64,000 nt of DNA from Lysinibacillus sphaericus. Lineage in GTDB: Bacteria; Bacillota; Bacilli; Bacillales_A; Planococcaceae. The position numbers and the translations under genes are program-made. The DNA is taken from the NCBI RefSeq assembly GCF_001629735.1, contig NZ_CP015224.1:2356001-2420000 (forward strand). Direction: 5' to 3'. The first letter of the stretch is position 1, and each line of letters starts with the position of its first letter. Positions 16,836 to 25,447 of the stretch are shown in pieces. Under the pieces are notes generated by a model. It searched no databases. It worked only from the letters and a program-made list of their open reading frames with translations, and was not told the DNA's origin.

Positions 16836-17324
16836 TCCTCTAACCAATAACAGAAAGGTACAGGACGTTCTTTAGATGGAGTTTCTTCTATAGATAACCA
16901 TTTTACTTAATCGCTCTACAGCCCTACTATAAGCTCGCACAAATTCCGCTCTTAATGTACTTGCTACTGTTAAAGTACCCTCTTTAATATCCATAGCAAT
17001 TTTAAATAGCACGTTTTTAGCTTTTACAAATTCCTTTGCACTTTGAACATGAGTACCTAATACAACCTTGTGCAATTCATCTATTAAATTATCTGCTAAT
17101 GGTAGTGAGTTTATGAAATCAAATAGCATTCTCTAATACTCATTCATGTACTCTTTTTTCTTTTCAGCTTGCAAAGCTAATTCATTGCTAAGACTCTAAT
17201 AATTAAAAATGCCCGCTGTTTGATTAGCGAGCACTAGTAGTAATGCGATTTATGACATCCAAAATTGCTTATGTTGAAGGCGTAATTTCCAGTTGATTTC
17301 TATATTTATAATTTCATATAGGAT
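16836..17324. other. Stretch between the BclB gene and the integrase relic
   Basis: Beyond the HTH relic B remains (to 17129) I see only AT-rich DNA, including a short hairpin near 17210-17236 (GCCCGCTGTTTGATTAGCGAGC). The integrase N-terminus is not found here. Confidence 0.35.
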
Positions 17325-17893
17325 TTCATTGTGGAGTTCGAGTCGGGGAAATATGTGGACTTGAATGGAAGTATATAAACTTCGATGAAATGACAGTAGC
17401 AATTGAACAACAATTCATAATAAAAAGATTACAGATGAAAATGGAATTGAATACTTTAAATGGGTTGTTGCTACTCCAAAATCTAAAACTGGATATAGTA
17501 CTATTCCAGTTGGCAGAATTTTAATGGAGATATTAAAGAAAGCCAAAAAGAAACAATTTGAAAATCGATTAAAGTATGGAGAATTTTATCTTCAAGACCC
17601 TGATCATGATTTTGTTTGTAAAAAGAAAACGGAGAACATTACACCCCTGCTGTTATAAAGTATCAAAAAAGAGCTTTAATCAGAAAAAGTTAGGTAATAT
17701 CGATTTCAATGATCATTCTTTACGACATACCCATGCAACGATGTTAATTGAAAGTGGACAACCAATAAAAACTGTTCAAAAAAGATTAGGACACAGCAGA
17801 TCAGCAATTACTGAGGTCTGCTATGTCCATTTAACACAGAAGATGGCAAGAGATGCTGCCGATATATTTGATTCCATCGCTGAGGATTTATAA
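17325..17893 (+). pseudogene. Tyrosine recombinase (integrase) catalytic domain, frameshifted
   Basis: Conceptual joining of three or four frames recovers a phage/ICE integrase core: HCGVRVGEICGLEW (Arg I), TPKSKTGYSTIPV (Lys), HSLRHTHATMLIESG (His-x-x-Arg), KRLGHSRSAIT (His), and VCYVHLTQKMARDA (Tyr nucleophile). Frames break near 17417, 17640 and 17690 and the N-terminal arm- and core-binding domains are absent. All catalytic residues survive, so decay is recent. It lies 84 bases from the lepA stop, the normal position for an integrase next to its attachment site. Confidence 0.85.
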
Positions 17894-17947
17894 ATTACTG
17901 GCAATTCGGTGGCAATCTCCACCAAACTGATACAAAACTATTTAATT

Positions 17948-18022
17948 AAACCCCTATAAACGCTGTTACATCAACCTTACTTCGTATCATCCATCTTCAG
18001 TACAGCCATGAATGCCTCTTGA
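17948..18022. repeat. lepA 3' end, integrase-proximal attachment site copy
   Basis: This pairs with 12411-12485. It includes the last 15 codons and stop of the functional lepA (17977-18022) plus about 29 bases downstream. The longest uninterrupted identity is 28 bases ending at CAGTACA (about 17977-18004). Confidence 0.75.
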
Positions 18023-19803
18023 GGGACCTCGACTGACCCTACTTGTTTCATACGTTTTTTACCTTCTTTTTGTTTATCAAGAAGCTTTCGTTTACGTGAG
18101 ATATCCCCACCGTAACATTTTGCTAACACGTTTTTACGGATAGCTTTAATAGTTGAACGTGCCACAATTTTTTGTCCAACTGCTGCTTGAATTGGAACTT
18201 CAAATTGTTGACGTGGGATTAATTCTTTTAATTTTTCAACGATAATTTTACCACGATCATAGGCAAAGTCACGGTGTACGATAAAGCTTAGTGCATCGAC
18301 TTGCTCACCATTTAGTAAAATATCCATTTTCACTAATTTTGATTGCTGGTAACCGATTAATTCATAGTCAAATGATGCATAGCCTTTTGTATTTGATTTC
18401 AAATAATCAAAGAAATCATATACGATTTCTGATAAAGGCATTTCATAAATAATACTTACACGAGTAGTATCAATATAATCCATTGTCATGAAATTACCAC
18501 GCTTCATTTGACAAAGCTCCATGACCGCTCCTACATAATCATTTGGTACCATAATTGTAGCTTTTACATATGGCTCCTCTACTCGATCAATTTTTTGTGG
18601 ATCTGGCATAAAGGAAGGATTATCTACTTTGATGGAAGAACCATCTGTCATATGAACTTCGTAAATTACCGAAGGCGCTGTTGTAATTAGGTCAATATTG
18701 AATTCACGCTCAATTCGCTCCTGTATAATCTCCATATGTAGTAATCCTAAGAATCCACAACGGAAACCAAAACCAAGTGCTTGAGATGTCTCAGGCTCAT
18801 ACTGGAGAGCCGAGTCATTTAACTCTAATTTTTCTAAAGCCTCACGTAAATCATTGTATTTGGCTGTATCAATTGGATATAAACCACAGTAAACCATTGG
18901 GTTTAAGCGGCGGTAACCTGCTAGCGGCTCAGTAGCAGGACGATTTGCAAAGGTTACTGTATCCCCTACGCGTGTGTCCCCTACATTTTTAATAGATGCT
19001 GTTAAATAGCCTACATCCCCAACTGTTAATTCAGTTTGTGGCACAACTTTTGGTGTATGTACCCCAACTTCTATCACTTCGAATTCCGCTCCTGTTGCCA
19101 TCATGCGAATTTTATCTCCAGGCTTTACAGTCCCGTTGATAACACGAATGGAGATGATAACGCCTTTATAGGCATCATAAATTGAGTCAAAGATTAAGGC
19201 TTGTAGAGGTGCATCTGGATCACCAGTTGGTGCTGGTACCTTTTCAACGATTTGCTCTAAAATATCCTCAATCCCAATTCCTGCTTTAGCAGAAGCTAAT
19301 ACTGCTTCAGATGCATCTAACCCGATTACATCCTCAACCTCTTGACGTACGCGTTCAGGATCTGCTGCTGGTAAATCAATTTTATTAATAACGGGTAAAA
19401 TTTCTAGATCATTATCAAGAGCTAAATAAACATTTGCAAGTGTTTGCGCTTCAATACCTTGTGCAGCATCCACAACTAAAATGGCGCCCTCACAAGCAGC
19501 TAAACTACGGGAAACCTCATATGTGAAATCGACATGTCCTGGTGTGTCGATTAAATGAAATGTATATACTTCACCGTTTTTCGCTTCGTACTTTAATTGA
19601 ACTGCATTTAATTTAATCGTAATGCCTCGCTCACGCTCTAAATCCATTGAGTCGAGGAGCTGTGCTTTCATTTCACGGGATGTTAATGATTTTGTTTGCT
19701 CTAAAATACGGTCAGCAAGCGTTGATTTCCCGTGGTCAATATGTGCAATAATAGAGAAATTTCGTATATTCTCTTGTCGTTTTAAACGTGCTTCTCGGTT
19801 CAT
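17977..19803 (-). CDS. lepA: Elongation factor 4 (LepA), ribosome back-translocation GTPase
   Basis: 608 residues, the usual size. The G domain opens with [15 protein letters not shown] (P-loop), followed by [16 protein letters not shown] and NKIDLP. Domains II and III and the LepA-specific C-terminal domain ([23 protein letters not shown]) follow. It acts on stalled or mistranslocated ribosomes in the cytosol. The ATG at 19803 stands 8 bases after AGGAG, whereas the GTG at 19812 abuts the site. In Bacillus hemN and hrcA follow lepA; here the 3' end instead borders an integrase relic. The last codons are duplicated at 12411. Confidence 0.97.
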   Translation of the reverse strand: MNREARLKRQENIRNFSIIAHIDHGKSTLADRILEQTKSLTSREMKAQLLDSMDLERERGITIKLNAVQLKYEAKNGEVYTFHLIDTPGHVDFTYEVSRSLAACEGAILVVDAAQGIEAQTLANVYLALDNDLEILPVINKIDLPAADPERVRQEVEDVIGLDASEAVLASAKAGIGIEDILEQIVEKVPAPTGDPDAPLQALIFDSIYDAYKGVIISIRVINGTVKPGDKIRMMATGAEFEVIEVGVHTPKVVPQTELTVGDVGYLTASIKNVGDTRVGDTVTFANRPATEPLAGYRRLNPMVYCGLYPIDTAKYNDLREALEKLELNDSALQYEPETSQALGFGFRCGFLGLLHMEIIQERIEREFNIDLITTAPSVIYEVHMTDGSSIKVDNPSFMPDPQKIDRVEEPYVKATIMVPNDYVGAVMELCQMKRGNFMTMDYIDTTRVSIIYEMPLSEIVYDFFDYLKSNTKGYASFDYELIGYQQSKLVKMDILLNGEQVDALSFIVHRDFAYDRGKIIVEKLKELIPRQQFEVPIQAAVGQKIVARSTIKAIRKNVLAKCYGGDISRKRKLLDKQKEGKKRMKQVGSVEVPQEAFMAVLKMDDTK

Positions 19804-20008
19804 CTTTTCCACTCCTAATTAAACTATAATGAATTATACTATGAACGCTATGCAAAGTACAACAGCAACTAGACTAGAAAGCCTATAATATCAATACTTT
19901 CAATGTTTACGCCTGTTATTAAATTTCATAGTTTTAAGTATATAAATACAGTAGGATTGGACGCCTCATAAAGTATGGATGAAAAAATTTATTTTATTCT
20001 ACAAAATA

Positions 20009-20056
20009 AAAAAAGTCAGTTACACAGACCGAAGCTGTATGTCCCGACTTTTTTCA
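20009..20056 (-). terminator. Terminator of the acyltransferase gene
   Basis: On the minus strand AAAAAAGTCGG...TACAG pairs with CTGTG...CTGACTTTTTT around a CTTCGG-like loop, directly after the stop codon. Confidence 0.75.
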
Positions 20057-20061
20057 TTAGT

Positions 20062-21945
20062 TTAATTGTTGATAGATTGCTGAATAAGATTTGTTAAAAC
20101 TTCTACACCTTTTTTCTCTAAATGAACACCGTCTGGAGCGAAGTATTCTGGATGATTAAGCGCTTCCGCATGCCAGTCAATTAGTGTAATATTTTCATGT
20201 TCCTCTGCCTTTTCAAGTAAAGCTGCATTCACTTTCCCTTCCCATGGACGAGGCACACGTGTATTCACTAAATAAATATCAGCATTGGCAAATGCAGCGA
20301 GAAGTGTATCTATTTGGTCATTGGTAAAATAGCCATTTGTCCCCAATTGGATAATTATCGCATTATTAGTTTGGTTAAAACTCGCATAATTTGGTGCTAG
20401 TTTAACAGCTTGTGAAACTTGACGACCTATCTTTCCATCAATTGTGATGTTTGGAAAAACCTTATGTAAGCTCGTTGCTATATCGATCATAACGGAATCA
20501 CCAATTGCTAGTATGTTTTGATAAGTATCATCTTTCTTGGGCACAGCATTTGTTTCGTTTTCTTCTGGCTTTGGTGTTTCTATATTTGGCACTTCAACTA
20601 CTTCTTCCTTACTAGGCGAAGGATTGTCAGCCGTCTTGTCTGGTTGCTTTATTTGATTAGCAGTAGGTTCATCACCATTAATTTTAACGGCAGTTGGATA
20701 TAAATCCTTAGAAGTTTGCTGGCCTTCTCCCACGACCCCTGTAATCCCTGTGAAAAATACAAGAAGGAAAAGTGGAACGATGACAGTAGAAACTTTTCTT
20801 AAAAATGTGAGGCTTTCCCATTTCTTTTTATTGAATACGAAATAGTTCCGATAATATGCCCAGAACCCATCTTTTCGGATTGGCATCTCAATGAAGCGAT
20901 AGGAACATTCTGCAATTATCACAATCAGTATTATCTGAAGCACTATTCGCCAATAGGAGGGGTTTCCAATCTCATGTATAGGTGTGCCTAATACCATGAC
21001 TGGGTAATGCCAAAGATAAATTCCGTAGGATCGGGAGCCAATCCAACATAGGGGTTTCCACGCAAGTATTCTTCCTAAGATACTAACGGGATGACAAATA
21101 CAAGCAATTAATACGGCTGCATTCAAGCAAAACAGGAACATTCCGCCTCTATAAAGGAATGTTTGAAATTCATCCACATACATAATGCAGACAAGAAAAA
21201 TAGTAAACGTAATAAAGCTAATAGCATTTAATTTGTTCATATGGCTTGTTGATAATTTTTGTGATGATAGTCTTTTCATTGGCCAAACAAGCGCTAACCA
21301 GCAGCCAATTAATAATTCAAAACAGCGCGTGTCCGTTCCATAGTAAACCCGACTTGGATCGGCACCTGGCTGGTAAAGTATCGCCATTAATAAGGCCGAG
21401 CAAATTGCCCCAATAAAAACAACCTTTGCTAACTTACTTTGCTTTTTTACAACATACAGCCCTATCATTAAAAGCAATGGCCAAATCACATAGAATTGTT
21501 CTTCAATGGCTAATGACCATAAATTTTTTATGGGTGATGGAGAACCGAAACTATCAAAATAAGAGAGTTTATGAAAGATGAACCACCAATTACTTGAATA
21601 GAAAATAGAAGACAGCGCATCTCCACGTAATGTATGAAGGAGCTCTTTATGAAAGAGCATTGCCCAAACAAATGATGTAATAATCATAACGTAGGCAGCC
21701 GGTAGTAACCGTCTAAATCGTCCAATCCAAAATTTCTTTAGACTGACTGTTAATTGGTTGCCCGTTAAAGGTAAAATGGTTGAGGTGATTAAATAGCCTG
21801 ATAGTACAAAAAAGATATCAACTCCTAAAAAGCCACCTCTAGCCCAACTGAAGTTAAAATGATAAGCAATAACTGCTAATACGGCTAATGCTCGAATCCC
21901 GTCTAGTCCAGGAATGTAACGATGATTTAATGACTTGCCTGACAT
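20062..21945 (-). CDS. Membrane acyltransferase with SGNH domain (OatA-like)
   Basis: 627 residues. The N-terminal 400 residues are an acyltransferase-3 domain with about ten or eleven membrane helices (YIPGLDGIRALAVLAVIAYH, GGFLGVDIFFVLSGYLIT). A linker of about 70 residues rich in P, E, K and D follows. The C-terminal 150 residues form an extracellular SGNH esterase/transferase domain with LAIGDSVM, GTNG and DGVH blocks holding Ser, Gly, Asn and the Asp-His pair. OatA-type enzymes O-acetylate peptidoglycan muramic acid outside the cell and confer lysozyme resistance; other relatives modify teichoic acids or glycans. The start has AAGGAAGGA upstream. It sits between lepA and spoIIP, where Bacillus has the unrelated yqxA. 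Confidence 0.85.
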   Translation of the reverse strand: MSGKSLNHRYIPGLDGIRALAVLAVIAYHFNFSWARGGFLGVDIFFVLSGYLITSTILPLTGNQLTVSLKKFWIGRFRRLLPAAYVMIITSFVWAMLFHKELLHTLRGDALSSIFYSSNWWFIFHKLSYFDSFGSPSPIKNLWSLAIEEQFYVIWPLLLMIGLYVVKKQSKLAKVVFIGAICSALLMAILYQPGADPSRVYYGTDTRCFELLIGCWLALVWPMKRLSSQKLSTSHMNKLNAISFITFTIFLVCIMYVDEFQTFLYRGGMFLFCLNAAVLIACICHPVSILGRILAWKPLCWIGSRSYGIYLWHYPVMVLGTPIHEIGNPSYWRIVLQIILIVIIAECSYRFIEMPIRKDGFWAYYRNYFVFNKKKWESLTFLRKVSTVIVPLFLLVFFTGITGVVGEGQQTSKDLYPTAVKINGDEPTANQIKQPDKTADNPSPSKEEVVEVPNIETPKPEENETNAVPKKDDTYQNILAIGDSVMIDIATSLHKVFPNITIDGKIGRQVSQAVKLAPNYASFNQTNNAIIIQLGTNGYFTNDQIDTLLAAFANADIYLVNTRVPRPWEGKVNAALLEKAEEHENITLIDWHAEALNHPEYFAPDGVHLEKKGVEVLTNLIQQSINN

Positions 21946-22317
21946 ACTATTCCTTCCTTCAATAATCTATAAAACCTATTGTCAAGTAATAAGAAACCTT
22001 GATTGAAAACCATCCCCTCTCAAATGATTAGTTTGTTCACTTATATGTTTGACGTTTGAGAAACGATAAAAGTTTTAGAGAAATAGGGAGTGTCATTACT
22101 TTTCTAGTCTCTTATAAAATTCATTCTCTACATATGTATTTTTAAAAAGGCATTACCATAAATGGCAAATACTACAAAAGCTATTTTGCCCTGTTACCAT
22201 ATGCCTTCATTCATTATAAAATCGTGAGCCAACTTGAAAATTATAAGGCAAGAATGGAGCAATGGAAAGCCCAATAATTAGATTTTTTTCTGGAAATTTT
22301 TATTATTAGAGAATATC
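21946..22317. other. Gap of about 370 bases
   Basis: It holds the probable promoter of the acyltransferase gene and a coding-like plus-strand scrap at about 22150-22281 (ending HYKIVSQLENYKARMEQW) that has no start codon or ribosome binding site. No intact gene is seen. Confidence 0.35.
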
Positions 22318-22349
22318 AAAAAGTGAGCCAATATGAGACTCACTTTTTG
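22318..22349 (-). terminator. Bidirectional terminator downstream of spoIIP
   Basis: AAAAAGTGAG pairs with CTCACTTTTT around an 11-base loop, 10 bases past the spoIIP stop; T runs occur on both strands. Confidence 0.85.
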
Positions 22350-22359
22350 AATAATATGT

Positions 22360-23202
22360 TTATTTTTTTGAATCATTAACAAATGCCTTTGATATGGCTT
22401 TCCCGATTACCGCAATCGTTCTATTTACCTCATCTTCTGTATTGCCAATCCCACCGATTTCAATAATCATCATTTGTTTTGCTAAATCTTGATTATATCT
22501 TCCATCGACACCATCTCCACTTTTGGAAATAACACCTTTTGATATTTTCGGAACGATGGCATTCAATGTCGATGATAAACTTTCTGCATAGGCTGTGTTC
22601 CAGCGATAATTAGGATGCTCTGCCCCAACAACGATAGCAATTTTCGCATAGTTTTCCCCATTATATGAGATCGTTGTAAGATCATGTTTTAAGGAATCAC
22701 GATGTAAATCTAGTATTAAATCATAATTATTGGTTTCTAAATGTTTACTAAGAAAAGGTCTTATTACATCATAGGATTGATGATAGCCCTTTCCCTGTGC
22801 TTGTAATTCCTTCATCGTATCTACATCAAGAACATCAGTCTTTAAACCATTTACATTAAAATGATTCACAATCTTATCCTTCAAACTCATAATGTTAACC
22901 GTTTCATGAGAAGTCGCTACCTTACCACTCACAGCTTTCACCATCGGTTCGTATGCTTCATGGGTATGCGTAAATAATACTAACACCTTAAACGGATCTA
23001 AATCTGGTTCGGGCTCTTTCGTTTGTTCAAGTACATTCTGTTCTTCTAAATTAGTAGCGGCAAACACGACTTGTTTATCTTCAGGTTGTTTAATCGGAGT
23101 CGATGCTTGCTTGTTGAACGGAAGTTGCCCAGCAATGACAGGTAATACGAAAAAAAACAATAATATACCAAATGACCATTGTAGTTTTTTTAGCAAAGTC
23201 AC
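22360..23202 (-). CDS. spoIIP: Stage II sporulation protein P, cell-wall amidase/endopeptidase
   Basis: 280 residues. A membrane anchor (about 10-25) and a short variable linker precede the SpoIIP catalytic domain: LFTHTHEAYEP (His79/His81/Glu82), DLHRDS (His168) and IIEIGG (Glu249), the zinc ligand set known for the family. SpoIIP hydrolyses septal peptidoglycan with SpoIID during engulfment. The protein is shorter than the roughly 400-residue Bacillus subtilis form, mainly in the linker. The start is GTG at 23202 or TTG at 23196; both are close to GGAGGAGGG. That site lies in a strong hairpin (23200-23236). It follows gpr in the same direction as in Bacillus. Confidence 0.92.
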   Translation of the reverse strand: MTLLKKLQWSFGILLFFFVLPVIAGQLPFNKQASTPIKQPEDKQVVFAATNLEEQNVLEQTKEPEPDLDPFKVLVLFTHTHEAYEPMVKAVSGKVATSHETVNIMSLKDKIVNHFNVNGLKTDVLDVDTMKELQAQGKGYHQSYDVIRPFLSKHLETNNYDLILDLHRDSLKHDLTTISYNGENYAKIAIVVGAEHPNYRWNTAYAESLSSTLNAIVPKISKGVISKSGDGVDGRYNQDLAKQMMIIEIGGIGNTEDEVNRTIAVIGKAISKAFVNDSKK

Positions 23203-23236
23203 ACCCTCCTCCCCATATCGTATGGAGGGGGGGTGT
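23200..23236 (-). promoter_or_regulatory. Hairpin covering the spoIIP ribosome binding site
   Basis: On the minus strand ACACCCCCCCTCCATA can pair with TATGGGGAGGAGGGTGT, burying the GGAGGAGG site and the GTG start of spoIIP. There is no T run, so it is not a terminator. It would block translation on a transcript running through from gpr but not on one starting inside it. Confidence 0.5.
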
Positions 23237-23288
23237 CATTTAGAACGTAAAAATTTTTCTCGATTTATGCATATAGCTAGCTTATTTT

Positions 23289-24305
23289 TTATAAATCGCT
23301 TGCCCAGTTCATCAGCATTGAAGCAACTAAATTGGCGTAGCGATCTATCCAGTAGTCCGCTTCTTTAGGCGTTACCATCAATTGTCTATGTGAGGCTGCA
23401 AAGGTTTCTTCAAACAATTGTTGACGCTCTTCTCTTGTCCATGTCGCCCATTCACCGAAAATTGGTTCAACTAAGGACATGTCAAGCTCCTTGTCTATAT
23501 TTGGCTGCCATGAGGATAAGGATAGCTTCGATGAAGGATTACTACGTTCAGCTACACGAGCCGCTATTGATCGCAGCATGACTTCTACCGCATCAGCAAT
23601 TAATACAGGCGCATCTACCACTGTCGGTATACCAATGGCTGTTACAGGGATACCAAGCATTTCGTAGGAAATTTCTTGCCTTTGATTCCCTACACCTGAC
23701 CCTGGATGTATGCCTGTATTCGTTAATTGAATGGTTTTACAAAGTCGATTACTAGCTCTTGTAGCAAGGGCATCCACGACAATGACTAATTTTGGCTTGA
23801 GTCGCTCTGCAATAGCAGCTACAAACTCTCCTGTTTCATAGCCCGTTTGTCCAGTAACGCCTGGGGCATACATAACAAACTTATCATCAATGACATCTAA
23901 ACTATGCAAATGATCAATCAGATACGGACCAATCGCATCAGGTGTAATAGTACGATTGCCCAACCCAATTATTAAAATTTTGTCGTTCTCTTGCCAGGAG
24001 AGCGATTCATGCAATTTTTTAAAATTCACAAGCAATTCTTGCTCCAGCTGTTCAAATCCGTCCTGATCTTCTAATGTCAGTGTCGGAACAGAAAGTGTAA
24101 TATATTGGCCTTCTTTTTTGCCAATTTGTTTCTCACCTTCTCTATCTACTAGCACATCCGTAATTTTCACGCGACCGGCTGTTCGATCTTCAATTTGAAC
24201 GCCACTCGATTGTTTAAGCTTTTCTTTTTGCTCTTTCGTCTGATGGACAACTACCTCTTCAGATTCATCGATTAAATCTGTTCGATACCAGTTTAAATTT
24301 TGCAT
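23289..24305 (-). CDS. gpr: Germination protease (GPR)
   Basis: 338 residues, beginning MQNLNWYRTDLIDESEE with a GAGGTGA site before the ATG at 24305; the in-frame ATG at 24335 has none. The sequence follows the GPR family (peptidase A25): DKILIIGLGNRTITPDAIGP, MYAPGVTGQTGYETGEF, LVIVVDALATRA, HPGSGVGNQRQEIS. It degrades small acid-soluble spore proteins on germination and is made as a zymogen with an N-terminal propeptide in the forespore. It is followed by spoIIP and diverges from rpsT, the Bacillus arrangement. Confidence 0.95.
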   Translation of the reverse strand: MQNLNWYRTDLIDESEEVVVHQTKEQKEKLKQSSGVQIEDRTAGRVKITDVLVDREGEKQIGKKEGQYITLSVPTLTLEDQDGFEQLEQELLVNFKKLHESLSWQENDKILIIGLGNRTITPDAIGPYLIDHLHSLDVIDDKFVMYAPGVTGQTGYETGEFVAAIAERLKPKLVIVVDALATRASNRLCKTIQLTNTGIHPGSGVGNQRQEISYEMLGIPVTAIGIPTVVDAPVLIADAVEVMLRSIAARVAERSNPSSKLSLSSWQPNIDKELDMSLVEPIFGEWATWTREERQQLFEETFAASHRQLMVTPKEADYWIDRYANLVASMLMNWASDL

Positions 24306-24323
24306 ACAAATCACCTCAAGCAG

Positions 24324-24353
24324 TAGTTTGTTCAAACTGTCAAGTAAATATTC
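24324..24353 (-). promoter_or_regulatory. Candidate sigma-G/sigma-F promoter for gpr
   Basis: On the minus strand GAATA, an 18-base spacer and CAAACTA match the forespore sigma consensus (GAATA, N17-18, CATACTA) with one mismatch in the -10. gpr is known to be forespore-transcribed. The leader would be short (about 12 bases to the ATG). Confidence 0.45.
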
Positions 24354-24459
24354 TTTGCATTTATCTATTGCAATTTAGCCTAGCGTTTGTTAAAATGATT
24401 TTTGTTGTATTAACACAAGAAATCAATGAGAAGATATCATCTCGTACCTAATTTAGGAG

Positions 24460-24717
24460 GTGAAATATATGCCAAACATTAAATCTGCGATTAAACGCGT
24501 AAAAGTTAACGAAAAAGCAAACATTGCTAATTCTCAAGCGAAATCTGCTATGCGTACTACAGTGAAAAAAGCTGAAAACGCTGTTGCTGAAAATGCTGAA
24601 AACAAACAAGAACTTTTACAAGCAGCTTTCAAATCTTTAGATAAAGCAGCTTCAAAAGGACTTATCCACAAAAACGCGGCGGCTCGTAAAAAGTCTCGCC
24701 TTGCTAAAAAAGCGTAA
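24460..24717 (+). CDS. rpsT: 30S ribosomal protein S20
   Basis: 85 residues of the bS20 type: [33 protein letters not shown], then [15 protein letters not shown]. It binds the 16S rRNA 5' domain early in 30S assembly. TAGGAGGTGA stands just before the ATG. It is monocistronic with a terminator and diverges from gpr. Confidence 0.98.
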   Translation: MKYMPNIKSAIKRVKVNEKANIANSQAKSAMRTTVKKAENAVAENAENKQELLQAAFKSLDKAASKGLIHKNAAARKKSRLAKKA

Positions 24718-24727
24718 TTGTTTAAAG

Positions 24728-24764
24728 GATCAGATGCTCTATTAAGAGTAGCTGATCTTTTTAA
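24728..24764 (+). terminator. rpsT terminator
   Basis: GATCAG...GCTCT pairs with GAGTAG...CTGATC, followed by TTTTT. Confidence 0.85.
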
Positions 24765-24777
24765 TTTTTATAGAAAT

Positions 24778-24818
24778 ACAAAAGCTGTCGAGAAGTTCAT
24801 TCTCGATGGCTTTTGTCA
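24778..24818. terminator. Hairpin downstream of the transposase fragment
   Basis: AAAAGCTGTCGAGAA pairs with TTCTCGATGGCTTTT with one mismatch. It lies 24 bases past the transposase stop codon and may be its terminator or part of the insertion sequence end. Confidence 0.6.
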
Positions 24819-24841
24819 TTTTTCTTTCTCTTTCATATTCA

Positions 24842-25381
24842 TTATTTGGACATCATTGCTGTATCCAACATCCTCTTAGAGCATAGATGCTCTCTTAAGC
24901 TGTCTGCCATGTCCAAGTAGCTAGTTTCTTTAACATGCGTGGAATCGATAAATAAATGGTCTGCATGGAGGAGTCCTTGATGCATAATCTCTTTTAAAAT
25001 ACGATAGAATATCTGCTCAAATATATCGGTGTCTTGAAAGCGACGGACATAATTTTTACCGAAGGTAGAGAAATGCGGGACTTCTGTATGGAAGCCAAAT
25101 CCTAAAAACCACCGATACGCCATATTCGTTTCAATTTCTTTGATGGTTTGACGCATGGACCGAATACCAAAAACGTACTGAATAAACGTCATTTTAAAGA
25201 GAACAACAGGATCAATACTAGGACGCCCATTAGGTGAATAGAGCTGTTCGACTAAAGGATAGATAAATGAAAAATCAATAGCAGCCTCTAGTTTTCGCAC
25301 TAAATGATTGTTGGGAACTAATTGATCAATCGTTAACATTTCTAATTGTTCTCGTTCATTGGATGGATTCTTCGTCATCAT
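24842..25381 (-). mobile_element. IS1182-type transposase, internally deleted
   Basis: 179 codons remain. The N-terminal two thirds fit IS1182-family transposases (LTIDQLVPNNHLVRKLEAAI, SIDPVVLFKMTFIQYVFGI, YRWFLGFGF, HFSTFGKNYVRRF) and reach the first catalytic Asp region FIDSTHVK. The sequence then jumps to a segment that looks like the extreme C-terminus (MADSLREHLCSKRML) and stops. The middle of the DDE domain is deleted, so it is inactive. No clean terminal inverted repeats were found. It separates rpsT from holA, which are close together in Bacillus. Confidence 0.8.
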
Positions 25382-25447
25382 CGTTTATCACCTCAAAAAT
25401 TTACTTTTCAACACTCTATGTAGATAAAGTAAGTACTTTATGTAGAA

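Larger units (their letters stand above)
16033..17129 (-). pseudogene. Relic B of the helix-turn-helix protein gene, split by the BclB cassette
   Basis: The 3' end of the gene (16033-16099, encoding ERDSLPQSIVQGEPSLENWL) is separated from the rest (about 16836-17129, encoding LTVASTLRAEFVRAYSRAVE and ETPSKERPVPF) by about 735 bases that carry a complete BclB-type gene. In relic A the corresponding bases are contiguous, which exposes the insertion. The 5' HTH part is missing here and frames are broken. Relics A and B together cover most of one ancestral gene. Confidence 0.7.

Noticed and set aside
22150..22281. Coding-like scrap on the plus strand near the acyltransferase promoter
   Set aside because: No start codon or ribosome site; too short to separate from chance.
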